Positions 1 to 5,204 of a stretch of 5,314 bases of DNA are shown here, piece after piece (position 1 is the first letter of the stretch; each line of letters opens with the position of its first letter). The stretch is from JAKLDO01 sp035354435 (GTDB lineage Bacteria > UBP6 > UBA1177), in NCBI GenBank assembly GCA_035354435.1, contig DAOQAY010000172.1, positions 1 through 5,314 of the forward strand, written 5' to 3'. The notes below the pieces were generated by a model. It was not told where the DNA came from. It searched no databases and worked only from the letters and a program-made list of their open reading frames with translations. Position numbers and translations under genes: made by a program.

Positions 1-704
1 AAATCTTTGACCATATCAAAATTGACAGCTTTACTAGTGTATACGCCATATTTGCAGTCCTTTGCCGGAACTGCTTCCGCTCCTTTTGAAATAAGAGTTT
101 TTATCAGCTCTGCACGGTGATCATCATCACCTTCTGTTCTTAATGTTATTCCAAGAGGCATATTCAGTATTTTTAAATATGTTTCAACCGGTTCTTCCGG
201 AAGCACTTCAGATATCCTTTTGTAAAGCCATTCTGGAAAAGAGTAGTAGGTCTGAAGGAATTTGTCCTGATTATTGCCCAGTATTTTCAGCATATTATCT
301 TTGTCAGGCTTGTTTCTTAAAATCTCTCTTAAAATGAAGTTTACAAATCCGGCCGCTTTTTCATTACTGCTCTGTTTGATAAGTTCGGTAGATTCGTTAA
401 CTATTGAGTGAGCTTCTCTGTTTGACATGAAAAGTATCTGATAAAGAGATATTCTGATCATTGACAGTAGTTCCGGGTCAATCCTTTTTAGCGGTTTTTT
501 GAACACATGTGATATCCAGAAATCCAGATGCTTCAAATTCCTGATAGTTCCGTAAACAAGTTCGGTCATAAGCCTTCTCTGTCCATATTCGAAAGCGGAA
601 AGAGAGTCATTGAGCAGTTCGTTGATAAATATCGACTGTTCAAGAACTTTTCTTGTCAGCGCCGCAGATGCAAGTTTAGGATCCCTTGTCTTGCTATAGC
701 TCAC
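1..704 (-). CDS. rsmB: 16S rRNA (cytosine-C5) methyltransferase RsmB/Sun, N-terminal part
   Basis: This is the 5' part of a gene that leaves the window at its left edge; 234 complete codons are visible of a family usually about 430-450 residues long. RsmB uses SAM to make m5C967 in 16S rRNA. The visible portion is the NusB-like RNA-binding domain. Key stretches are RRLMTELVYGTIRN (about residues 43-56), the LDFWI segment (60-64), IRISLYQILFM (83-93), a conserved AHSIVNE (98-104) and GFVNFILREILR (119-130), all matching the RsmB/Sun pattern. The SAM-binding Rossmann fold and catalytic cysteines should lie beyond position 1 and cannot be checked. The start is GTG at 704-702, overlapping the fmt stop by four bases (GTGA), with a GGAGAGG ribosome binding site 7 nt upstream. 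No in-frame ATG occurs before residue 46, which is inside the domain. It is the third gene of a def-fmt-rsmB operon, a very common order. Confidence 0.93.
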   Translation of the reverse strand, partial: MSYSKTRDPKLASAALTRKVLEQSIFINELLNDSLSAFEYGQRRLMTELVYGTIRNLKHLDFWISHVFKKPLKRIDPELLSMIRISLYQILFMSNREAHSIVNESTELIKQSSNEKAAGFVNFILREILRNKPDKDNMLKILGNNQDKFLQTYYSFPEWLYKRISEVLPEEPVETYLKILNMPLGITLRTEGDDDHRAELIKTLISKGAEAVPAKDCKYGVYTSKAVNFDMVKD

Positions 705-1630
705 CCGAGTACCTCTCCGGTTAAGGGTTTATAACCGTTGATAAATTCTCCGGCTTTCATTGATCTTTTACCGGCAGGTTTAACTTGCAGTATCTTTATT
801 GCTTCGTTACCGCAGGACACGGTGAAAAAATCCTTTCCCACTTCAATTATTTTACCGGGATCTCCCTGATTCTGCTCAGAAACAGCACTTTTTTCGATGA
901 ACAGCGGGTTATTTCTGAAAATAGTTCTTATCCCTGGAAGCTGATTAAAAGCCCTGATTTTGTTGTGTATTTTCGAAGCATCGTCGTTAAAATTAATAAT
1001 AAGGTCATTTTTTTTAATGAGCTTTGTTGAAGAAAATGTTCCCTGCTGGGGAGTTCTGATAACAGTTCCTGTAGAAATTGATTCCCAGTTTTTTTCAAGC
1101 AGTCCGATAGAAAGTTTTATCAGTTTTTCAAATAATACCGAAGAGTTGTCTTCAGAGTCGATGTCGCATTTGTCAGCAAACAGGATATCACCAGTGTCAA
1201 GACCTTCATCCATTACCATTATAGTTGTGCCTGTATAAAGATCGTTGTTAAGAAGTGCTGTGTTGACAGGTGTCGATCCGCGGTACTGCGGCAGCAGTGA
1301 AAAATGAACATTCAACGGATAAAGTTTCGGGATTCTTAAAAGTTCCAAAGGCAGTATCTGTCCGAAAGCTACAACAAGAATTATGTCTGGAGCAAATTCT
1401 CTAATTATATCAATTGCTTCTGGCGTTTTTGCGGAGAGAGTGTGAACTGCGATACCAAGTTCGAGAGCTCTTTTTTTAACTGGTGTCGGTTCAAGATTCT
1501 TACCTCTTTTTCTTATTTTATCCTTCTGAGTGAAAACCATCATTTCTGAGCTTCCGGAATGTGCAAAGTCAAGAAAAGGCACTGAAATATCAGGACTTCC
1601 CATAAAGAGTAATTTCAACTTTGTCTTCAT
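701..1630 (-). CDS. fmt: Methionyl-tRNA formyltransferase
   Basis: Transfers the formyl group of 10-formyl-tetrahydrofolate to methionyl-initiator tRNA in the cytoplasm, giving the formyl-Met that starts bacterial proteins. At 309 residues it has the usual family length. The N-terminal Rossmann-like formyltransferase domain begins with LLFMGSPD (7-14). The conserved RGKNLEPTPVK loop is at 42-52. The active-site block NVHFSLLPQYRG (107-118) supplies Asn107 and His109, and MDEGLDTGDI (139-148) supplies Asp144, completing the Asn-His-Asp set of the family. The C-terminal OB-like tRNA-binding domain (about 207-309) contains LQVKPAGKRSM and ends in GEFINGYKP. The ATG at 1630 overlaps the end of def by 41 nt. 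The next ATG (residue 10) would remove the first beta strand, so the long overlap is accepted. A GAGG lies 12 nt before the start, a weak site that fits translation coupled to def. Confidence 0.97.
   Translation of the reverse strand: MKTKLKLLFMGSPDISVPFLDFAHSGSSEMMVFTQKDKIRKRGKNLEPTPVKKRALELGIAVHTLSAKTPEAIDIIREFAPDIILVVAFGQILPLELLRIPKLYPLNVHFSLLPQYRGSTPVNTALLNNDLYTGTTIMVMDEGLDTGDILFADKCDIDSEDNSSVLFEKLIKLSIGLLEKNWESISTGTVIRTPQQGTFSSTKLIKKNDLIINFNDDASKIHNKIRAFNQLPGIRTIFRNNPLFIEKSAVSEQNQGDPGKIIEVGKDFFTVSCGNEAIKILQVKPAGKRSMKAGEFINGYKPLTGEVLG
712..718 (-). promoter_or_regulatory. Ribosome binding site deciding the GTG start of rsmB
   Basis: On the minus strand this reads GGAGAGG, 7 nt before the GTG at 704. 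It lies inside the last codons of fmt. It supports the non-ATG start and suggests translational coupling between fmt and rsmB. Confidence 0.7.
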
Positions 1631-2180
1631 CTTCTTCTATATCCTCAAGAAATTTCTTAACTTTTTTGATGGCGATGCTTCTCTTAAGGTTACTGATCCT
1701 GTCGATAAAAAGAATTCCGTCAGTATGATCTATCTCGTGCTGAAAAGCAATGGCTGTCAGCCCTTCAGCTTCAATAATTTTTTCCTGTCCTTCAATATCT
1801 GTAAATTTAACCTTTATTTTTTCTGCCCTGTCAACTGCCGCTCTGTATCCCGGAACGCTGAGACATCCTTCAGAAACAGATGACAAACCGTTTTTTTCAA
1901 GTATTTCAGCATTGATAATGGCAACAGGTCTGAATTCAGCTTCTTTGGGTTTTTCACCTGCAGATTCGGCTTTTTCAAAATCGAGATATCCGAAATCTAT
2001 TACTATAAGCCGAAGTGATACACCTACCTGAGGAGCTGCAATTCCAAGTCCTCCGGCCATTTTCATGGTATCTGCCATATCAATTGCCAGTTTTTTTATC
2101 TTTTCATTGATTTCAGTCACGATACGGGCTTTCTTTTTGAGTACCGGGTCTCCGGCTGTTTTGATCTTTTGTACGGTCAT
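1590..2180 (-). CDS. def: Peptide deformylase
   Basis: Metalloenzyme that removes the N-formyl group from nascent proteins at the ribosome, the partner reaction to Fmt encoded just downstream. All three family motifs are intact: GLGIAAPQ (44-51), EGCLS (104-108) and QHEIDH (147-152). Cys106, His148 and His152 are the expected metal ligands (Fe2+ natively in the family), and Glu149 is the catalytic acid/base. The protein is 196 residues, longer than the E. coli enzyme (169). The extra length is mainly a charged insertion around residues 64-84, between the VID strand and the INAEIL strand, and a highly charged C-terminal tail (about 178-196) rich in Glu, Asp and Lys. The start ATG at 2180 has a GGAG ribosome binding site 6 nt upstream (2187-2190), and the N-terminus TVQKIKTAGDPVLKKKA aligns with the family start. 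First gene of the minus-strand operon, read from the promoter at 2210-2237. Confidence 0.97.
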   Translation of the reverse strand: MTVQKIKTAGDPVLKKKARIVTEINEKIKKLAIDMADTMKMAGGLGIAAPQVGVSLRLIVIDFGYLDFEKAESAGEKPKEAEFRPVAIINAEILEKNGLSSVSEGCLSVPGYRAAVDRAEKIKVKFTDIEGQEKIIEAEGLTAIAFQHEIDHTDGILFIDRISNLKRSIAIKKVKKFLEDIEEDEDKVEITLYGKS

Positions 2181-2209
2181 TTCATTCTCCAGCTACATAG
2201 CTTAGGAGA

Positions 2210-2237
2210 ATTATAGGGAAAAGTTGGTAACTTCCAA
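2210..2237 (-). promoter_or_regulatory. Putative sigma70-type promoter for def-fmt-rsmB
   Basis: On the minus strand, TTGGAA (2237-2232), a 16-nt spacer and a perfect TATAAT (2215-2210) form a sigma70-like promoter. Transcription would start near 2203, giving a leader of about 20 nt before the def start at 2180. It is the best minus-strand candidate seen upstream of the operon. The call rests on motif match and position only. Confidence 0.6.
2221..2233. repeat. Small inverted repeat inside the def promoter spacer
   Basis: AAGTT-GGT-AACTT is a perfect 5-bp inverted repeat with a 3-bp centre, lying between the -35 and -10 boxes of the putative def promoter. The position would suit an operator, but an element this short can occur by chance and no regulator is encoded in the window. 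Confidence 0.3.
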
Positions 2238-2283
2238 GAAAATAATATACTGAACTAAAGAAATATATTGAAAAATTAGTAGA

Positions 2284-2289
2284 TATAAT
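2284..2289 (+). promoter_or_regulatory. Putative -10 box for the lipoprotein-hydrolase-rlmN cluster
   Basis: A perfect TATAAT sits 45 nt before the ATG at 2335, in an AT-rich stretch. No good -35 box lies at the normal distance: the nearest TTGAAA (2268-2273) is only 10 nt upstream, and there is no extended TG motif. Transcription would start near 2296. This is the most plausible plus-strand promoter in the divergent intergenic region, but it is a partial match. Confidence 0.4.
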
Positions 2290-2323
2290 TAAAATGCAAG
2301 CGGTTTGAGTGCATCATTTATCT

Positions 2324-2330
2324 GTGAGGT
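2324..2330 (+). promoter_or_regulatory. Ribosome binding site selecting the ATG at 2335
   Basis: GTGAGGT ends 4 nt before ATG 2335 (GAGG core 2326-2329, 5 nt spacing). It favours this ATG over the upstream in-frame TTG at 2305, which would add ten residues ahead of the signal peptide. Confidence 0.65.
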
Positions 2331-2334
2331 CGGA

Positions 2335-3471
2335 ATGAAAGAAAAAATGTTGTTTATATCAATATCATTGCTGCTGATTGTGGTTTTTTATGCCTGTAAT
2401 GATGAGTCTGTTGAAGATACAAAAACTCCATGTAATACAAACCTTGACTGTGCCAGAAATCAGTATTGCGATCTTGATAATCCTGATACCACAGGCGGTG
2501 TTCTGACATATTATTGCACAAATAGATCTTTGTGTCAGAAGGAATCAGAATGTCCTATCAACTGGGTGTGCAATGTTGCTGAAGGATTCTGTATCACAAA
2601 GGCTGAAGCTGAAGGACTGCTTTGTGATTCCAACGAAGACTGCACGAAAGATGCAACTAAAACTAAATGCAAACTTGATACACATCAATGTGTCGAGTGT
2701 CTCTATAATGTCGACTGCAATGTTACGGAACCCTATTGTAATCTGTCCACCAACGAATGTTCTGCTGATGGCGGGGATACTGGCGACACAGGAAATACCG
2801 GTGACACTGGAAATACCGGTAACACAGGGGATACTGGAAATACCGGAAACACCGGGGATACTGGCGACACAGGAAATACAGGAGATACTGGAAATACGGG
2901 TGACACAGGAGATACCGGTGACACCGGCAATACAGGAACTACACTCGTATCTGAAGATTTCGAAGATGGCGGAACGAACTGGTCAAAAGACGGTGTATGG
3001 GAGATCGGTGTTCCTACAAACGGTCCTGCCGCTGCGGTAAGCGGAACAAATGTTGCAGCGACAAGTCTTTCCGGAAATTATGCTGATAACAGCAATTCTC
3101 TTCTTGTTTTCAATACACCGGTTGCAATTCCCACATCTGGCACACCAAAGATCGAGTTTATGGCATGGGTTAAGGTTGAAGGTAACGGGTACAGTCCTTT
3201 TGATTATATGGAAGTGCTTGTTAAAAAAGAAACTGATGCCGGATGGCCGATACTTACTGGAATAGTACTTTCAGCCGGAACTCCGTCGCCTCTCGATGCT
3301 CTTGACAATTTAAAAACCAAAGTGACAAAACCTCTTGGAACAGATTATTATAAATTCACAGGTGATCTTTCAGCCTATAAAGGTAAGACAGTTCAGATAG
3401 GATTCCGCTTCATAAGCGATGCAAGTGATAATCTGGAAGGCATCTATCTTGACGATGTGACTGTAAAATAA
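2335..3471 (+). CDS. Putative cysteine-rich lipoprotein with (D/N)TG linker and C-terminal beta-sandwich-type domain
   Basis: No specific function is recognised. The 378-residue product starts with a signal peptide: MKEK, a hydrophobic stretch (6-19), then FYAC with Cys21 as the likely lipidated residue. The Phe/Tyr before the Ala make the lipobox non-canonical. Residues 33-142 hold sixteen cysteines in four groups of four: 33/39/45/61, 67/73/79/86, 97/103/112/119 and 122/128/135/142. The first gap in each group is always five residues, as in small disulfide-bonded repeats of secreted proteins. Residues 148-201 are eighteen DTG or NTG triplets, probably an extended linker. Residues 204-378 open with LVSEDFEDG, contain DGVWEIG and end in a YLDDVTV motif. 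That ending is typical of MAM-like/immune-inhibitor-A-like or 'choice-of-anchor' beta-sandwich domains (family recall, not a search). The likely site is the cell envelope, with an adhesive or binding role only inferred. Its stop overlaps the next gene by one base (TAATG). Confidence 0.85.
   Translation: MKEKMLFISISLLLIVVFYACNDESVEDTKTPCNTNLDCARNQYCDLDNPDTTGGVLTYYCTNRSLCQKESECPINWVCNVAEGFCITKAEAEGLLCDSNEDCTKDATKTKCKLDTHQCVECLYNVDCNVTEPYCNLSTNECSADGGDTGDTGNTGDTGNTGNTGDTGNTGNTGDTGDTGNTGDTGNTGDTGDTGDTGNTGTTLVSEDFEDGGTNWSKDGVWEIGVPTNGPAAAVSGTNVAATSLSGNYADNSNSLLVFNTPVAIPTSGTPKIEFMAWVKVEGNGYSPFDYMEVLVKKETDAGWPILTGIVLSAGTPSPLDALDNLKTKVTKPLGTDYYKFTGDLSAYKGKTVQIGFRFISDASDNLEGIYLDDVTVK
2776..2937 (+). 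repeat. Eighteen-triplet DTG/NTG coding repeat, apparently a diverged 81-bp duplication
   Basis: The 162 bp encode eighteen consecutive Asp-Thr-Gly or Asn-Thr-Gly triplets. They divide into two 81-bp halves (2776-2856 and 2857-2937). By hand alignment the halves match at 67 of 81 positions without gaps. A perfect 26-bp direct repeat (2773-2798 and 2854-2879) marks the start of each half. Only two codons change the amino acid (Asn to Asp), while third positions differ freely. Gly at every third residue is collagen-like, but there is no proline, so a flexible or extended spacer is more likely. Confidence 0.9.
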
Positions 3472-4088
3472 TGGAAATAAAAGTACTTCAGGTTGCTCCG
3501 ATCGGCACAAACTGTTATATTGTTTCGGAAAATGATGAAGCTTTTATAATTGATCCTGGTGGAGATTCCAGTGTAATAATCGAATATGCAAAAGACTTCA
3601 ATGTCAGATATATTCTGCTTACTCATACCCATTATGATCATATCGGTGCTCTCAGTGCTGCTGCAAAAGCATTTCCGGATGCGTTAGTAGGAGTGCATTC
3701 AATTGAAAAGGATTATCTTTACAGTCCGGAAAAGAATTTTTCACTTGGTTTCGGACTTGATTTTGTATATTCCGGTCAGGTTCAGCTCGAACTAAAAGAT
3801 GGAATGGAACTGAAGTTCGGTGATTCAATTATCAAAGTTATTCACACTCCGGGACACACTCCGGGCGGTGTATGTTTTTATATTAACGATCTCCTGTTTT
3901 CCGGTGACACACTTTTCAAATCAAGTGTGGGCCGGACCGATCTGCCTGGCGGGGATGCTATTGATCTCATAAGAAATATCAGGGAAAAACTGTATGTTCT
4001 TCCCGGTAAGACTGTTGTCTATCCCGGTCACGAAGGAACGACCACTATTGCATGGGAAAGAACGAGAAATCCTTTCGTCAAACTTTGA
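3471..4088 (+). CDS. Metallo-beta-lactamase-fold hydrolase (glyoxalase II-like, YcbL type)
   Basis: A 205-residue single-domain, probably cytoplasmic hydrolase with a binuclear metal site. The full ligand set is visible: THTHYDHIG (51-59) gives His52, His54, Asp56 and His57; HTPGHT (125-130) gives His129; FSGDTLF (143-149) gives the bridging Asp146; and YPGHE (184-188) gives His187. The N-terminal PIGTNCYIV and DPGG segments are typical of the glyoxalase II-like branch. True GloB proteins are longer (about 250 residues) with a C-terminal substrate-binding domain that is missing here. The short YcbL-like class is therefore the better fit and glutathione thioester specificity cannot be assumed. 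The ATG at 3471 overlaps the lipoprotein stop (TAATG) with no clear ribosome binding site, suggesting re-initiation by terminating ribosomes. It is followed by rlmN after 10 nt. Family assignment is strong; the substrate is unknown. Confidence 0.93.
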   Translation: MEIKVLQVAPIGTNCYIVSENDEAFIIDPGGDSSVIIEYAKDFNVRYILLTHTHYDHIGALSAAAKAFPDALVGVHSIEKDYLYSPEKNFSLGFGLDFVYSGQVQLELKDGMELKFGDSIIKVIHTPGHTPGGVCFYINDLLFSGDTLFKSSVGRTDLPGGDAIDLIRNIREKLYVLPGKTVVYPGHEGTTTIAWERTRNPFVKL

Positions 4089-4091
4089 GGA
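4087..4091 (+). promoter_or_regulatory. Ribosome binding site deciding the TTG start of rlmN
   Basis: GAGGA lies 7 nt before the TTG at 4099 and overlaps the TGA stop of the hydrolase gene (4086-4088). This places the rlmN start at a non-ATG codon and suggests coupling to upstream translation. Confidence 0.7.
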
Positions 4092-4098
4092 ATTAAGT

Positions 4099-5115
4099 TT
4101 GGAAATCCTCAATCTGACAAAAACTGAATTTGAAAATGCAGTGGTATCAACAGGTTATCCTAAATTCCGTGCCCGTCAGATAATCAAATGGGTTTATCAC
4201 AAATCGGTTTATTCATTTCTTGATATGAGCGACCTTTCAAAAGATGACAGAGCGGCGCTTTCTTCAATATTTTCAATAACTCCTATCTTAGAACCGGTTG
4301 TTCATGAATCTGAAGATGGCACAAAAAAGCTTACATTTACACTTGATGACGGAGCAGTTATCGAGTCTGTCATAATCCCTGAAGAAACACGGAATACTCT
4401 CTGCATATCTACTCAGGCAGGTTGTCCGCTTAAATGTGCTTTCTGTCGTACAGGAACGCTCGGTTTTAAAAGAAATCTTACAGTTAGGGAAATTACAGGA
4501 CAGGTGATAAGAGCGGAGCAACTGCTTGAAAAGACAGGAGAACGCTTGAACAATATCGTTTATATGGGAATGGGCGAACCGCTTCTTAATTTTGAAAACA
4601 CAGTTAATTCGATCGAGATACTCAAAGAAGACACGATGCTCAATTTTTCCAACCGCCGCATTACTGTTTCGACAGCAGGTATTGCTGACAGAATTGTTGA
4701 ACTTGGAGAGAGAACCGGAGTTAATTTTGCTCTTTCTCTTCATGCCGTTTCAGATGAAAAACGCAGTAAAATCATGGATATAAACAAAAAATATCCGCTT
4801 GAACAATTGCTTGAAGCAGTTGATAAATATCCCGGATATCAGAGAAAACGGGTTATGCTCGAATATATCATGCTCAAAAGTTTCAATGATTCTCCGAAGG
4901 ATGCAAAAGCACTTGCGAAAATTGCTAACAGACTGAATGCAAAAGTGAATCTCATCGCATTCAATTCATTCGACGGCGCTCTTTTTGAACCGACACCTAT
5001 TGAGGATATCTTAAAGTTCCAGGAAATACTTATCTCAAAAAATGTCACAGCACTTATTAGAAAATCCCGTGGCGGAGAAGACCTTGCCGCCTGCGGACAG
5101 CTGGGAAAAGTTTAG
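4099..5115 (+). CDS. rlmN: Dual-specificity 23S rRNA A2503 / tRNA A37 C2-methyltransferase RlmN (radical SAM)
   Basis: Radical-SAM enzyme that methylates C2 of A2503 in 23S rRNA and, in characterised members, A37 of some tRNAs. From a TTG start the product is 338 residues, near the usual family length. The N-terminal accessory helical domain contains GYPKFRARQIIKWVY (19-33). The cluster motif C109-x3-C113-x2-C116 binds the 4Fe-4S centre and is followed by TGTLGFKRNL. YMGMGEPLLN, the LSLHA segment and INKKYPLEQLLEA are RlmN hallmarks. The two mechanistic cysteines are present: Cys102, seven residues before the cluster, and Cys332 in the C-terminal AACGQL motif. The start was chosen because GAGGA precedes TTG 4099 at 7 nt and MEILNLTKTEF matches the family N-terminus. 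An in-frame ATG at 3994 would add 35 residues that are merely the hydrolase gene read in another frame. The sequence fits RlmN rather than the related Cfr resistance enzyme. Last gene of the cluster. Confidence 0.95.
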   Translation: MEILNLTKTEFENAVVSTGYPKFRARQIIKWVYHKSVYSFLDMSDLSKDDRAALSSIFSITPILEPVVHESEDGTKKLTFTLDDGAVIESVIIPEETRNTLCISTQAGCPLKCAFCRTGTLGFKRNLTVREITGQVIRAEQLLEKTGERLNNIVYMGMGEPLLNFENTVNSIEILKEDTMLNFSNRRITVSTAGIADRIVELGERTGVNFALSLHAVSDEKRSKIMDINKKYPLEQLLEAVDKYPGYQRKRVMLEYIMLKSFNDSPKDAKALAKIANRLNAKVNLIAFNSFDGALFEPTPIEDILKFQEILISKNVTALIRKSRGGEDLAACGQLGKV

Positions 5116-5143
5116 AGCTTTAAATCAAAAAAACGGCAACTTT

Positions 5144-5166
5144 TTTCTTGACACCCTGTCGAAAAA
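5144..5166. repeat. Inverted repeat covering the -35 box
   Basis: TTGACA (5148-5153), a CCC loop and TGTCGA (5157-5162) can pair as a 6-bp stem including one G-T pair. After one mismatch, TTT (5144-5146) and AAA (5164-5166) extend it. The T-run precedes rather than follows the stem on either strand, so it does not read as a standard intrinsic terminator. Overlap with the -35 box makes an operator possible. Confidence 0.4.
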
Positions 5167-5176
5167 TTAATACAAC
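5148..5176 (+). promoter_or_regulatory. Putative sigma70-type promoter upstream of the AAGAC-repeat frame
   Basis: A perfect TTGACA (5148-5153), a 17-nt spacer and TACAAC (5171-5176, four of six consensus bases) form a well-spaced promoter about 30 nt after rlmN ends. Transcription would begin near 5183, leaving roughly 22 nt before the ATG at 5205. It is the best promoter in the window by -35 and spacing, and suggests a new transcription unit running rightward out of the window. Confidence 0.6.
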
Positions 5177-5204
5177 CTGAAATGAATTTCCGTGGAACAT
5201 AAAG

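Noticed and set aside
143..337. Plus-strand reading frames within 143-734 and 785-2031
   Set aside because: They lie antisense to rsmB, fmt and def, which are supported by strong family motifs; the plus-strand products show no recognisable features.
2305..2334. TTG start at 2305 for the lipoprotein, giving ten extra N-terminal residues
   Set aside because: No ribosome binding site suits it. The ATG at 2335 has GAGG 5 nt upstream and gives a normal signal peptide directly at the N-terminus.
2573..3040. Overlapping frames with Ile-Pro-Glu/Thr-Gln repeats (plus strand) and Pro-Val-Ser/Phe repeats (minus strand, 2733-2930)
   Set aside because: These are alternate-frame readings of the DTG/NTG repeat; periodic DNA keeps all frames open and they lack plausible starts or domain content.
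3994..4098. ATG at 3994 as start of rlmN
   Set aside because: The extra 35 residues overlap the conserved end of the hydrolase gene in another frame and do not resemble RlmN N-termini; the TTG at 4099 has a well-placed GAGGA.
4099..5115. Cfr-type antibiotic resistance methyltransferase instead of RlmN
   Set aside because: The conserved segments match the housekeeping RlmN pattern, and the gene sits in an ordinary chromosomal cluster with no mobile element or resistance gene nearby.
5127..5146. A7-CGGCAAC-T6 as an intrinsic terminator for rlmN
   Set aside because: The stem would be only A-T pairs with no GC-rich core, so it is too weak to call. It may still contribute to termination, but nothing else convincing is present after rlmN.
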